From positions 124,001-188,000 of the forward strand of contig OX595994.1 of NCBI GenBank assembly GCA_951394045.1: a stretch of DNA of 64,000 bases. Direction: 5' to 3'. The position numbers were made by a program, and so were the translations under genes. Numbering within the stretch: position 1 is the stretch's first letter; every line of letters begins with the position of its first letter. The notes beneath the pieces were generated by a model. That model was not told where the DNA came from. It saw only the letters and a list, made by a program, of their open reading frames with translations, and did not search any database. Below, in pieces: positions 50,012 to 62,131 of this stretch. The DNA is from Nitzschia sp. DOCU1. Taxonomy: Eukaryota > Bacillariophyta > Bacillariophyceae > Bacillariales > Bacillariaceae.

Positions 50012-53000
50012 CTAGGCACAAGGTTGTCCGTCTTGACAACATTTCGTACAGCAGTCACACCCTCCAATTTCGTCGCAATCTGTCCAAAAATCGTCAAAAC
50101 TTGCGCGATCACAAAAGTCGACGGGAAGCGACGGCCCAAAGTCATTCGAGTCGAGGTACAGGACCCGCAAGGTATTGATTCTAGAAAGCTCCTCTGGGAT
50201 CGTGCCGGACAATTTATTGTCATACAACGATAGCGACTCCAATTCGTCCAATCTTCCAAGTTCCGTTGGAATAGTCCCAGTCAACTCATTGGCCCCGAAA
50301 TCCATTTCAACCAAAGTCGATAGCTTCCCCAGCAAAGTTGGAATGGTAGACTGAAAGAAATTGTTGTACAAGAAGAGAGTTCCTGTGACATGGACAACAG
50401 TGGTCAGTGAACCTCAGAGAAAGACCATACTATCTGTAGCATCGTCGGCGCACTTACTTAGATTGGGAAGCAAACCCAATACCGAAGGGATCGAGCCCCT
50501 GAGCTCATTCTGAGATAGCTGCAGAGTCCTAAGATTGTTCAAGTCCGACAAGACAGCAGGGACTTGCCCTTCCAATTTATTCCTTTGGAGCTGAAGGGAA
50601 ACTGCAAACATTCATTGTTAGAACCAAGTCTCCGAAGCAGGTGGTCCGTGAAGCCAAGTAGTGCACTTACCCAAACTGGTGGAAAGAAGATTCAGCTCTG
50701 GTGGAATAGAGCCTACCAAGTTGTTGTTGTCCAGATTGAGCTCTTCGATCATGCCGTCAGTGTCGCAGATTGTGGACAGTTCACTCGATGTGTACCAGTT
50801 GCATTCGGGCTCATCCGTCAACCAACCTGTTGATGATGACCACTCCGATCCATCCGTCGAAAAGTACAAGGTCGCCAAAGCAAAGCGTTGCAAAAGGACA
50901 GCGTCGTCGTTAATGTCTTCGTTATCGGGTGTCAGGAGCCATTGCATAGCTGCATATTGTGGTGAAGATTCGTCTCGTAAAGCTTCCCCGCCATCAGTTG
51001 AAAAACCCGTCAAGAAATCCAAGAGATCATCTGGTGCTGTAGGATTTGATACTGTTGGCGTCGACGGCGCTTTTGTAGAGGTGGGGCTTGCTGTAGGAGC
51101 AGGAGTCGTAATTGCATCGTCATTTCCTCGCTTATTATTTGGATCCACAACGAAAATCACAATACATGCTAAAGCAGCCGGTGCCAAACACAGAAAGAAG
51201 AACGACGACACGATGCAAAGAAATCGATCGTGGTCCTCCTTGGAACCACGCGAACGTCTGCGAGACTTTGTTTGCCCTTGTTCCACATTATCCTCGATCA
51301 AAATCATCTCTGGTGTCATGTCGAATTTCAATCTCCCCGAAGAGCTGTAGTCGTACTGTTTCTCGGCGATGGCCTTTTCAGGAGGATGAGAAGCTCTTTC
51401 GGCTGGAGGCCCATTTCGACGACTTCCCGGCGGAGATGGAGGCCGAGCTTTCACACGATTGGTGGCGAATTCGTCTTCGTCACTGGTCTCGTCCTCTTCG
51501 GAATCACTCGAGGATGCGGAATCATCCACTGGAGGCCCGGGCAAGCTTTCCTTGGGCCTCTTGATGCGTGACATCACCGTACCCGTGTTGGGCGGGGCGG
51601 ATTTCTCGCTGGGCGGCGGTGAAGGCTCTACCGTTGGATTCCACTCAAATGAATCCTCTGGGTTCTCTGCGTCGATATTCCCTGCAAAGTCGACTCGTCT
51701 TACCCTTGATCCGGAATCTCCGCTTCGGCCCATCCAATCGGATTCCTCAGTTGCCACCGATCTCGCACCGGAATACTTCTCTTCGGCTATAGAAGGCGCG
51801 TAGATTTTGGCCTTGTCCACCACTACCGTCTCATTCGGATCAATCTCGGGGGGCATCCAAGACTCGTTCTCATCTGACGGCCCACTTTGTATTGTTCCAT
51901 TCCGCGTTATATGAAGTGGCAAAACGGGGGTGGTCTCCTTGGCCGGCGCCGCCCAATATTCATTGTCTTCCTTGGGAAAGTAACGCTCTCTCACAATGTC
52001 AGCATACGACGATGTACTATGAGTATGTTGCTGAGCAATATAGGAGAAGCGATAATCCTTGCCATCCTTGTGTTCCCCCAACTTTCCAACCGCTCGATAG
52101 GTCGCGTCCTGACTCGGCACGGCCCAGACATCCATATCTCGACTAGGAACTGAAGTTTCATAGATTCTGGCCGAGTCCATCTTGGAGGAAAATTCAGAAT
52201 AGGACGTTTCAGATATGGTTTGTCCGTCGCCCCTGTGATGGTGCTCCACAATCAGACCGACCTTGGTGTCGTATTCCAAATCGGGAAACTTGGCCTCTTC
52301 GTCAATAGCCTTCAGATTCTTTAAGCGCTGCGATGCTTGCCCATCTTCTGGGAATAGATCGACCGACTTCTTCTTGAGCTCTTCCACCAAGTACTGCTTG
52401 CGTTCCGGCTCAATTGGGTGCGAAGGGTTGACCCAGGAACTGTCGTCATCGTTTCTCCGAGGAATCATCCAATCATCATCCTCATCCAGTGATGTATCTA
52501 GATTCGAATTGCTTGGGGGCCTTGGTAGCATTACTGTCGAATTGCTTGGGGGCCTTGGTAGTATTCCTGTCGAAGATATCTTTGGCCCTTTCCCTGAAGG
52601 GTCAGACGGTGCCGCCAACGTTTGCTGAGGAGGAGCTACCCTGGGAGGACCCGTCGGCCGAGGTGGAGCAAACGATTCTTCCTCTACTGGAATAAAGCTG
52701 GAGGCGACGGCTGCTGGACGTGGTGCGGCAAGCGTCTCTTCTTTTGTCGGTATCGCGGGAGGAATTTCCGTGGGACGACCCGTCGCTCGAGGTGGGGCAA
52801 ACGATTCATCCTCTGAGAAAACGGGAGGATTCAAACTGGAAGCCGCCGCTGCAGGACGCGGTGGAGCAAACGACTCTTCTTCTCCCACAGATGCGACAGG
52901 GTTCTTAGGAGAGGACGAAACCTCATTCTGGAAAACTTTCTGGACAGCTGGTGGCGTGGGCCCACCGTCTGGAGATGGGGGCTCAGCCTTTTCCGCCTCC

Positions 53001-53827
53001 TCTATAACTTCTTCTTCCTCCTCCTCTTCGACAGTGCTGCTAGAAGTTGCTTCCCATCCTTCCTCATCTTCGTCACTTGTAACCACCTCTTCAATCACGT
53101 CACCTTCTCCGCCACTATCTTCAAATACGTCATCAGACTGAGAGGTATTGCCCAACGAATCCAAAAGCCCCTTATTGCTATCATTGGCTGATGGAGCCTT
53201 CTCTTTGTCCTCGATTGAGCCTGCTGCACTATCCATGTTTTGAATATTTTGCTTTAAGCGTTGGAGAGTGTGGAGTTTTACTGATAGTCGAGATTGAGAC
53301 GAGCGATTGTTGGGATCGACGCTAGTAGCGTCGTTTTTCTGGGCTTCTTCCATCGCTTTGAGTGGATCCTGAAGCGAGTGTTCGTCCGACGTGACTGACA
53401 TAGCTCCTTGTCCAGGATTGGGTGTAGCATTGGCGGTAGAAGCGAGGACTGCTGGTGACTCGGACTCCTTTGCTGCCTCTTTCACGCCACCTGCATCCTC
53501 AGCAGCAGAAGGCGAAGGTGCTGTAGCAACACTTTTGATTGTGTATTCTTGTCTTCTGGTAGGAGAAAGCTCTGGGTCTGGCTCGTCTTTCTTGTCCTCT
53601 TCCGGATAAGCAGCAGCCGTAGGTGTTATCGAAGACGGCGCTTCCTTCACCTGGTACGCTGGCTGTTGAGTTTTAGCCCCTCCGCCCGCTTTGGCAGCCG
53701 CTAGTTTCTGCATCCAGGCCGGTTTGCGGGCGGGGGCAGTGGCTGCAGCTCCCATCAAATGGGCCGGGATCTTAATTTTGCCTCCATCAGCTTTTTTCTC
53801 CTCGTCTTGTTCGTCATCCGAAGCCAT
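50012..53827 (-). CDS. Membrane-anchored leucine-rich-repeat protein, 1,223 aa
   Basis: Exons 50671-53827, 50458-50601 and 50012-50382, with introns of 69 and 75 bp, each inserted at the same phase inside LRR units. Residues 1-865 are disordered and charged, with acidic clusters and repeats of the type ESFAPPR. A single membrane helix lies at about 869-892. An outside part follows, beginning with Thr/Pro-rich spacer and a capping region (ATLYFSTDGSEWSSS). Next come plant-type LRRs (LDNNNLVGSIPPEL, LQRNKLEGQVPAVL, LYNNFFQSTIPTLL). The C-terminus is Cys-rich (CDCCTKCCQDG). Such proteins are greatly expanded in diatoms and resemble receptors without kinases. Ligand and signalling are unknown. 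Confidence 0.88.
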
Positions 53828-54419
53828 GATATATCAAGGTTAATATGACAGCCCCTAAAATCTCAAGTCTCCCGTCAGATCTGATGACAGCAGAAAACGT
53901 TCGATCGTATGCGGCGTGACGCTTCAGAGTACAATCTTTCCACTATTTCGGGCGTCGACGACAGTCAGTAAAAGGTAGAAGTGTGATACGTCCGGATACA
54001 AGAAGCCTTAACGTCCTGAAAGGTCCCTCCTGTTTTGTGCGTTGCTTCTATATTTCTGTTGTTTGATTGTTTGTTGCAGCGTCTCGAGGTGGACCATGGC
54101 CGCATTAGCATAGAGCAGCACTTCGATGTTTGAGAACTTTCTCGGCCGAAAAATCGACGCGGCGGCGCGCCACCTTTCATATGCTAATGGGCAACTAGAC
54201 GAAATTTCGCTCCAAATTTTTGTCGAACGTGCCTACTGCGACACGATGAAGATAGCTTCCGAATAATCAGGACTTCGGTAAATTTGTCCAATAAATGACC
54301 CAATGAGGTGTCACATGTCTCGGAGCTACCAAGCAACAGACAGACAAATTTGTTGGAAGCAAGGTTTTGGAGACACTGCTACGGGGGAGGGTTAGACGTC
54401 TCGAACTAGTCGATTTAAA
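53828..54419. other. Intergenic, no feature seen
   Basis: Upstream of the LRR gene; its promoter should lie here. Confidence 0.4.
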
Positions 54420-54758
54420 ATGAATGATGGATTCCTTCGATTGCTGCACAATGTTCCTACAAGACTACAGGTTAACAACATGAGCGCCAACTTCATGGAC
54501 GTTTCGAGGAGGGTATTACTGTCCCAAACATCTACCCATTATCGGCACCATGGAACGACGACAAGTCCCGACTACTACGCAGCAGTCGTCATGCATCGCC
54601 GCTACGGTAGTACTAGCCATCCTCTCGTCTCAACAACAACCCTACAAGAGAACAAACAAAGACGGCTTGTTCGTCGTGGTCGCTACTACTACAAGAACGA
54701 TCAAGAAGATGAAGAAAGAATGTGCTCCGTTGCAACACGATGTGATATGCAGCAGTAA
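54420..54758 (+). CDS. Weak candidate: basic 112-aa protein, perhaps with a mitochondrial presequence
   Basis: The frame begins MNDGFLRLLHNVPTRLQVNN, amphipathic and Arg-containing, and stays basic and Ser/Thr/Tyr-rich. No domain is recognised. It may be a small organellar protein or a chance frame. Confidence 0.25.
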   Translation: MNDGFLRLLHNVPTRLQVNNMSANFMDVSRRVLLSQTSTHYRHHGTTTSPDYYAAVVMHRRYGSTSHPLVSTTTLQENKQRRLVRRGRYYYKNDQEDEERMCSVATRCDMQQ

Positions 54759-55874
54759 AGTTCTGTGATCTCACCTTGTCTCGATTAGCAGTAACAGCGG
54801 CAGTATTAACGGTATCACCATGGTTGATGGAAGGAATCAGCCCGAAGCTACCGTACCGTACTACTCGTACCACAATACTGTCCGTATTTTAGTGGCAATG
54901 TTTTATGCCGCATTCCCCTCTCCCCGTGCTATTACCACTAATGACAAAGATATGATGTGATTTATCCTACACCAAGTACGATATTTTCTCGTAGTCAGCG
55001 AAACAGAAGAGAAACGAAGTGGGATCTGCGAATCAATCAATCCAACACCCTCTCTTCTTCTCAGTCCAACCAAATCTTGAATAGCCCTGCGGAGCATCAA
55101 ATGCCCCACTTTACTTATTATTGTTGGCGAAATCAGAAGATGATTGCATCATCCCAACGCTAATTTCAGAAAGTACTCACCTAACCCAAGTGCAACCATC
55201 ATAGGCCCAATCAGTGTCTTACCAAGATTCGATGCGAACCAAGTTATGCATCACGAGGTATTTCTCTCTCTCCACATCGATCCCAAAAGAAGAGAGAAGC
55301 AATATCAGGAATGTACCCTTAAGTATTCTCTGCAGCAATCATTGTTGCAGTAAGCCAACTCTCCTTCTATGATCATGAAACCAGCAAGATCTATTCTGTT
55401 CCTTGAATTCTGGACGCAATCAACAATACTTAGAATTGCGCGAGCTTGAATCAAAATCTGAGTATTGCCCCCAAATCCGCCACTGGGGGGTTGTGGCCTA
55501 TTTGTTGTGTTTTGAGATACCGTTCGGGCGGGATGGGAGGTTGGCAGAGCATGATTTTGCAAACTGCATGCGGTCTAATCGACACATCATGGCAGTTTTG
55601 GCATTAAAATTGAGGGCCAACAGGAACCAAAAGAAGAAGACAAGACTTTCATTCTCATCTCACCCAGTCCTCAGAAGCGCGCGTATACAAGGCAACAGGT
55701 ATTATTGCACCTCAGCACCATTTACAAAGAAAGCAAAAGAACATCACCACCACCATCAGCACAACCACTTCAATGTTGGTCTGGTCAGTGTCACCACGAC
55801 GTTGTTGATAGGACGTCTTTCGAAGAAGAAGAAAATTCTCTGTTATCACTGCTAAGAATTCCATAAGGCGGCGC
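54759..55874. other. Intergenic, no gene seen
   Basis: No convincing frame. A 5' exon of the HSF gene could lie in the last 300 bp, where CACCCAG (about 55668) and other acceptor-like sites occur. Confidence 0.35.
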
Positions 55875-57634
55875 ATGACGGCCTTGATGCCGCCAGGAGG
55901 GGTGCTGCTGGGATACAAAGTCGTTGTTCAACAAGAACGGGAAGTCAAACGAGTAGGAGAGGGGGGGGACCTAGAGGAACACGCCGGGATGCTTCACCTT
56001 TCCTCGAACGAAGACGATGCTGAGTTAGACGGTGGCCTACTAGAATTCCACCGTAGTTCGAAGTCATCTTCTCCCGACCTTCCCGCCGGAGCAGAGCAGG
56101 ACCATTTCCCCCTCAAGCTTCACAAACTCCTAGAGCAGCTTGAAATGGAAGGAAAACAGAACGTCCTCGGTTGGAACCCAGACGGAAAGTCGTTCTCAGT
56201 TTTTAAGCCGAAAGAGTTCGCGTCCACAATAATGTGCAAACACTTCCCGCGGCAGTCCAAGTACAAGTCATTTCAGGTTGGTAAATTTCTTTCTTTGAGC
56301 GGCTCATGATGATCTCGAGAATATGGACAAGGGCCGGCATCGCCCCGGAGTTATTCTTCTTGGCCGAGACTAACTCATTTGTTGTTTGCCGCTTCTTCGT
56401 CTGATGTTGTTGCTGAATCACAGCGCCAGCTGAATCTCTATGCCTTTAAACGAGAAAACATGGGCAAGATCAAAGGGGTCTGTAAGTACACCTCTCCGAG
56501 GAGAATATCTTCTACTACTACTGTAGTTGCCCGCTCCTTCCTCCTTGTTCTTCTTACCAGCGCTGTCAAATTGGTGTGTTTGTGCTGTTGTTTTTCTTTG
56601 TTGTTGCCTCTCCCTTCTTTCTTGATCGTTTCCCCCCAGATTCACATGATCTATTTGTAAGAGAGAATCGGGAGCTATGCAAAATGATGAAGCGAGAAAG
56701 AGGACCACCGGCGGTGGGGCTAGCAGGAGCAGCAATGGTCAGGACGAGGCACAGCAGCAGCCCCTCAGCATCATCGTCTTACCACAGTTCTTCGGGAGAC
56801 ATGAAGGCGTCATCAGAGATGAAGAAGGCCGCGGCAATAACAGGAGGCCTGCTTCCTCCTACTGGAGAAATATACGGGGGGTCTTCGTCGTGGTATCGAC
56901 CGCAGCAGGATGTTGGTGCTGCAGCAGCGATCGCTCAGGGACGTCACCACAACCATTCTTCTTCGTTTCCAACGATAACTGGTAACAGAGGCGCTTCAAT
57001 GGGCCTTGGGGGTAACCTATTTCTATCAGAGCAAGCTACCGCAGCATCATTGGTGCCACCAATTCACTTACGGGGAGAAGGGGGTGCTGGCGGGGGACCT
57101 ACCAGTTCTTCGTCCCCGATTGCTAGGCAACATGCAGGCTTCTTCCCCTCGCGCAACACCGGTACAACGACCGTTTTGAAGGACGAGACGGTCGTATCGA
57201 GAGGACTAGGAGTACTACCGCCTGATATGTTTCAACACGAGGAGGATCGGGAGGACCAGCAAGACGGGAGCCACCCCTGGCCACTTAGTGCGTCAAATAT
57301 CGGAGAAGCAGGAGACGACGCTGCATCGACGAGAAGCAACAAGATAGCAGAACGGCGCGCGCTGATACTTAACATGACAGACATTGCTGCAGCACCACTT
57401 CGGCATGGAAGTTACCCCAGCATTCCATTGGGACCTACTGGTCCACCTCAGCAGCAGCACCTTCAGCCCACCACCAGCAGCTCGCCCTCCGTCAAGAGGA
57501 GGACACAAGAACATCATGGTGGTGCTGCACTGGCAGGAGTACTAGAAAGCGGGCGGCAACAAGAGCAAGAAATGGATGACGACGAGGAGGCCGGTAGTAT
57601 TGGAACCATCGATGGGCTAGACAATCTCTACTAG
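55875..57634 (+). CDS. Heat shock factor (HSF)-type transcription factor, 484 aa
   Basis: Exons 55875-56276, 56424-56481 and 56640-57634, with introns of 147 and 158 bp. The HSF DNA-binding domain spans residues about 77-176 and is complete only after splicing: FPLKLHKLLEQLE, then VFKPKEFASTIMCKHF, KSFQRQLNLYAFKR and YSHDLFVRENRELC. It is an HSF winged helix-turn-helix; diatoms have very large numbers of these genes. The C-terminal 300 residues are disordered (Ser, Gly, Gln, His) and end in an acidic stretch (EMDDDEEAGSIGTIDGLDN), a possible activation segment. I see no clear heptad-repeat trimerisation region. The 5' end could extend upstream. Confidence 0.9.
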
Positions 57635-57639
57635 TAGAG
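57626..57639. repeat. 14-bp palindrome overlapping the HSF stop codon
   Basis: CTCTACTAGTAGAG is a perfect palindrome whose centre contains the TAG stop of the HSF gene. Confidence 0.7.
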
Positions 57640-59157
57640 ACGAGACGAGGACAAGAAGAAGACCGAAGTCTATGAGAGGGGGCGCCCCCGGCGCTGGTCG
57701 TGCTGGTGGTAGTACTACAATCACAAGCCTGAAACACCGTCATACTGCTGCTGGTGGGGGTGGGGGTGCTGGCTTCTCGAAAAGCAACGCGGCGCGCGTC
57801 GTTAGTAGTGGTGAGGTTATCATGGAGCTTACTCTACCGGCAGAACCACGAGCACTAACATCAGGAGCGGCGGATGAACAAGAAGTCCTCGAGTCGTAGT
57901 ACTTGTTGTACAACTGCTACTAGAAACACAACAACTACCAATACTACCAGAAACCACCACCCCTTCGAGAAGAATGACTGCTGCTGGTCTCTCGTCGTCA
58001 CGACGGCGTACCTCCCTTCTTCTGATTGCTGCTACTCTTCATCGTCCCACTCGTCCTGATGACGATGATGATCTCAGCACAAGCAGGAGCATTGGTAATA
58101 GTACTACTACTATGAGCAGGAGGATCGCAGATGGAAGAAGGGGGCTACTCTAGCAGCTGTTGTACTACTTCTAGTACTACCTCCTCCTGTCGGCCAAAAC
58201 AACAAAGGTACAAATCATGGCGGTATCGACGATAGTAGGGAAGTTGTTTCCGGAGGATGCATACTAGTACTACTACAAGGGGGCTGAGTCCACATACCAC
58301 CACCATACCACCAGCACTCCTGTCCTGTTCTTTTGATAGTACTTCTTGCTTGGTGTTGGTGCTTCTTTGTTCTTCCTAGTACTCTCGTAGTCAAGTACTA
58401 GCACGATGAGGATGTACTAGCGGCATGAGGATTCCGTGGTAGCGTTTGGTGGATCAAGCAAACGGCGGGACTACTATGCGTTTATTATTATTGTTCTACT
58501 AGCACGTCCGGAATGAATATGGAGTAACATGAAGTAGTAACTACTACATCACTTCATCTTGTTGCCTCCTACTAGTACTGGTAGTAGCTACTAGTAGTAA
58601 TGCCTCCCCTTCACTCCTCTGCCGTACTCTCTACTACTGGTAGTAACTACCGGTATCACCAAACCTGCGTAATGCCATCATGTCATCAAGCAAGGAAGGA
58701 AACAGCATAGGCTGACGTGGCTCTGTCGGTAGAGCGAATGATGCATCACCAGAATCATCCACCGAACCATAATAAAGGTATTTGTTGAACCTTCTTCTCC
58801 TGATTGCTGCTTGGAGTTTCGCTATTTCTCTCTTTTATTAAGCCCAGGGATACGAAATCGCGCCTTGTAAGCGCCGGGGAATGAGAGGTAGTTCGCACGC
58901 CAGCGTCTCATTAATGGGGATGGATTTGTGATTTTTAGTGGCAAATTTTGGGGGCGGTGTTCGCACGGCATTCTTTTCGTTGTTTGGAGTCGAAAGCGTT
59001 CTACGAGTGTGCCTTTTCCCCCTACCACCAGCATAGCCGCCGAACTATGCATTGCAAGATTGCAGCACGGCCGGGGACATGCCTCGACTGACATACCGCC
59101 AGAAGATGGGATGAAGTTATTGTCCTGTTAGCTTTCTGCTTGCCTGTGCTAGAGATA
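57640..59157. other. Low-complexity intergenic region rich in TAC/TAG triplet runs
   Basis: Dense short runs of ACT/AGT triplets (for example about 57940-57960, 58090-58120, 58560-58650) and CT-rich stretches. No gene is supported. A tRNA-like D-arm at about 58721-58738 is not followed by a foldable anticodon or T arm. Confidence 0.5.
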
Positions 59158-60627
59158 ATGTTCAATTGCAAGCCCCAATTGTTCTGTAACAACAATAAGA
59201 GACGAATCCGACATAGTTGCATTACCTATTGTCGGGCGGCAACAGCAGCAATTTCCTTGACAGGGAGAGTTCATCCTCTGGTTTGGGCGCCGCCGTCGTC
59301 GTCGTTTCCTGCTTTTCGAAATTGCCACCGCTCCGTCCATTCTCCTTCTCGGCTGTTCAAGACGTCCCCCCCGTCTTCTTCTACTACTTCTACTACCATC
59401 AGCATGTTGACTTCCAAGACGACGTCGCTCTCCCCACGAGTCCTGGAAACTCTGGATCCTTGTGTGGTGTTAATGATGGAATTTATCAGCCAATACGCTC
59501 ACCTCTGGGAAGACAAGGGTGGAATTTTCTCACTGGCTCAAGGAGTGGTGTACTGGGAACCACCGCCGAGTTGTCAGCAAGCCTTGATCGAAGCTCTCAG
59601 CGATAGCAATTCACTTCTACATACCTATGGGCCAGCCCAAGGAATCCCTGAATTGACGCAAGCACTTCAGACAAAATTAGCCACAGAAAATGGTTTCGAT
59701 AACCACAATATCATGGTCACGGTTGGCGCCAATCAAGCCTATGTCAATTGCGTCTTGACGTGCCTTCATGATTTATCCAAGGCGATTGTCTTTTCTCCGT
59801 TCTACTTTAACCATGTCATGGCAATTCAGATGTGTTGTGGCGATTCTAGCGTCGTTGTGGGGCCCTCTACCGATCAAGGAATTCCCGACTTGGAGTGGCT
59901 GGAAGAGACGTTACAGACACGGCATGACGAAATTGAAATGGTGACCATTGTCAATCCCGGCAATCCGACAGGTGTCTCTCTTGAAAAAGATATCCTGCAA
60001 CGAGTGGTCGACTTGTGCGAGAAGTATTCCGTATGGCTCGTATTGGATTGTACCTATGAATATTTTACAACTCCGTCAAGTCATCAGCCGCTTGCTACCT
60101 TTCCCGACGCACGACATGTGATTCATATTTTTTCTTTTTCCAAATCGTATTCCTTGGCCGGATATCGCTGCGGTTACTTGGTAATGCACCAAGATTGTCA
60201 AGACGTTTGGAACAACATGCTCAAAGTCCAAGACACACTCCCCATTGGTCCTCCCCGCATATCCCAAATTGCAGCCTTGGGTGCCTTGTCGGCGGGTCCG
60301 ACCTGGGTTCAGAAACAATACGCGACGCTCGACGCCAGTCGGCAAGCTATACTCCACGCCATTGGTGGATTACCCCAAACCATGGGTGGTAGTGGGGCCA
60401 TGTACGTCATGGGACAATTACCTAAAGATACCGACGGCAACGTACGGGATGATGTCGAAGTATGTCGTCAATTGGTGGAGCTGTACGGCGTGGCGATCAT
60501 TCCAGGCACCTATTGTGGCTTTCCGGGGTGGATACGCGTTTGCTATGCCAATTTGAAACCTGATCTTTGTGTGGTAGCAGCGGAACGACTTCAAACAGGC
60601 CTCGAGGAGATTTTAAAACAAAAGTAG
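59158..60627 (+). CDS. Class I/II PLP aminotransferase (plant VAS1/ISS1-like)
   Basis: 489 residues from the first ATG. Residues 1-80 are Arg/Ser/Thr-rich without acidic residues, a probable mitochondrial or plastid presequence; MLTSKTTSL (59404) would start a cytosolic form. The catalytic fold shows YGPAQGIPELTQAL, VGANQAYVN, VNPGNPTGVSL, LDCTYEYF and the PLP-binding Lys329 in FSFSKSYSLAGYRCGY. The motifs fit the plant VAS1/ISS1 group, which transfers amino groups between aromatic amino acids, methionine and 2-oxo acids. Exact substrate here is inference. It is convergent with the DUF1275 gene, 283 bp apart. Confidence 0.88.
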   Translation: MFNCKPQLFCNNNKRRIRHSCITYCRAATAAISLTGRVHPLVWAPPSSSFPAFRNCHRSVHSPSRLFKTSPPSSSTTSTTISMLTSKTTSLSPRVLETLDPCVVLMMEFISQYAHLWEDKGGIFSLAQGVVYWEPPPSCQQALIEALSDSNSLLHTYGPAQGIPELTQALQTKLATENGFDNHNIMVTVGANQAYVNCVLTCLHDLSKAIVFSPFYFNHVMAIQMCCGDSSVVVGPSTDQGIPDLEWLEETLQTRHDEIEMVTIVNPGNPTGVSLEKDILQRVVDLCEKYSVWLVLDCTYEYFTTPSSHQPLATFPDARHVIHIFSFSKSYSLAGYRCGYLVMHQDCQDVWNNMLKVQDTLPIGPPRISQIAALGALSAGPTWVQKQYATLDASRQAILHAIGGLPQTMGGSGAMYVMGQLPKDTDGNVRDDVEVCRQLVELYGVAIIPGTYCGFPGWIRVCYANLKPDLCVVAAERLQTGLEEILKQK

Positions 60628-60910
60628 TCTTTTGTTAAGCTAACGGCACATCCCAACTACGCGCACCTTTTTTCTACGAAAAGAACATGACAAAAGCGTC
60701 CAAGCTAATGGCTGTAGTGTGGACTTTGGCAGGACAATTACTACAGCTAGGATCCCCACCGAGATACCATTCATTTGAACTATATCATTCAGCGATAATA
60801 GTAGCCGATAAGCTTTTATTTAAAAAGGACTAACTGCTACTTTTAGTACTATTACTTTAGTAGAGAGCTCGAGTCTACAAAATCGTCCAAAGCACTGCAC
60901 TAGTAGCTAT
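60628..60910. other. Convergent intergenic region
   Basis: Holds the 3' ends of the aminotransferase and DUF1275 genes; no other feature. Confidence 0.4.
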
Positions 60911-62131
60911 TTACATTCCATTTACGGTATCGGCCGTTGCCTGTTCCTGGACAAGATATTGAGAGTAGCCTGTCAAGAGCGCCGCGTACACAACGCCTAG
61001 CGTCAATCCCAAGGGCGGCACGACTAATCGATTCCACCACGGAATTCGTTCCACCACTCGCAATAGCACCGACGTTGCCACAATGCCCCCTGCAAAACTC
61101 GTCAAAGCCCATGCCGGTGTCGTCCAAGAACTCGTCTTGGTTGATGAATGTTGTTGTTGCAGCAGGATGGTCGTTTCGGCCAATCCCATGCCTAATTTGG
61201 TCCATTGTCCCGTTACAGCATTGGTGACTGTGCCTACCACGTCTGTCGTGGCGGCATTGACCAAGCCAAATCCCAAGGACAAGAGCGGTAATCTCCACAG
61301 AGCAAACGGTCCATGATGGCGTTGTAACATCCAAAAGTGAACTACGTCGGCAATACCAAAGATCAATATGGATAATCGAGCCACTTTGTCGAGTGTCGTG
61401 GGTATTGTCGTCGTTTTGGAAGGACTGTCAATGGGTTGTCGCATCTGAACCATCATCTTGTAAATAATTCCTCCACTTGTATATGCCGCAATCAAAGCAA
61501 AACTCAACAAGGCATCCATCCATCTCGAGTCTACCAACGAATCCAGCAATCGCACTGTATTGCCCGTCATCATGTTGGGAAAACATTTAAAGTATCGAAA
61601 ACAAAAGGCTTCCACCATTCCCGAAAGAGCCAGCAAACAAAGCGTCATTGTCCATTTAGCATTTGCCAAAGAACGACCACGAAATAAGAGATTCGTTGAC
61701 AGCATGGGCCAGCGGATGAAAGAAGAAGAAGAACGACGAAGACTGCTATCATGGTTGTTGTCGTGTGTCGTAGCGCCCTGAAATTGCAACGTCAGATTGC
61801 TTGCTGGTTGTGGCCAGTGTGCTTCAATCTCTTGTCGTTGTTCTTCTTGTTCCTTCCAAGGATTTGCTGTCGTTTCTGGTGTTGCCGATGTTATTGTGGC
61901 TGTTGCTGTCGCTGGTAGTGGTAGTAGGACTTCGGCAATGGCAGAATTTGTGCTGCTGCTTTGCAAGGCACGCCATGGCGGTCGTCGCGGGAGTGACGCC
62001 GTACTACTACTGCTGCTGCTACTACTACTTCTGCCAGGCAAGGCACATACGGCACCCGTGACTAGCAACGACAGAGCAGTCGCCACGAATTGTGCTGTTT
62101 TCCACCCACGCGGCATGCCGAAGGATCTCAT
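60911..62131 (-). CDS. DUF1275 (YoaK-like) membrane protein, 406 aa
   Basis: Start at MRSFGMPRGW; the open frame upstream has no ATG. A hydrophobic N-terminal helix (AQFVATALSLLVTGAVCAL) may be a signal peptide or anchor. About 120 Ser/Thr/Ala-rich residues follow. The DUF1275 core then begins at WTMTLCLLALSGMVEAFCF, with the family signature NMMTGNTVRLLDSLV. Further membrane segments are SFALIAAYTSGGIIY, LSILIFGIADVVHFWM, LLSLGFGLVNAATT, ALTSFAGGIVATSVLL and LGLTLGVVYAALL. Function of DUF1275 proteins is not established. The N-terminal extension suggests delivery to an organelle or the secretory system. Confidence 0.85.
   Translation of the reverse strand: MRSFGMPRGWKTAQFVATALSLLVTGAVCALPGRSSSSSSSSSTASLPRRPPWRALQSSSTNSAIAEVLLPLPATATATITSATPETTANPWKEQEEQRQEIEAHWPQPASNLTLQFQGATTHDNNHDSSLRRSSSSFIRWPMLSTNLLFRGRSLANAKWTMTLCLLALSGMVEAFCFRYFKCFPNMMTGNTVRLLDSLVDSRWMDALLSFALIAAYTSGGIIYKMMVQMRQPIDSPSKTTTIPTTLDKVARLSILIFGIADVVHFWMLQRHHGPFALWRLPLLSLGFGLVNAATTDVVGTVTNAVTGQWTKLGMGLAETTILLQQQHSSTKTSSWTTPAWALTSFAGGIVATSVLLRVVERIPWWNRLVVPPLGLTLGVVYAALLTGYSQYLVQEQATADTVNGM

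Noticed and set aside
50661..51350. Plus-strand 229-codon frame opposite the LRR gene
   Set aside because: Ser/Val-rich antisense shadow of the transmembrane and LRR-capping region, with no features of its own.
58721..58738. tRNA-like A box (GGCTCTGTCGGTAGAGC)
   Set aside because: The D-arm pairs, but the following DNA gives no canonical anticodon stem or T arm, and no matching acceptor stem.
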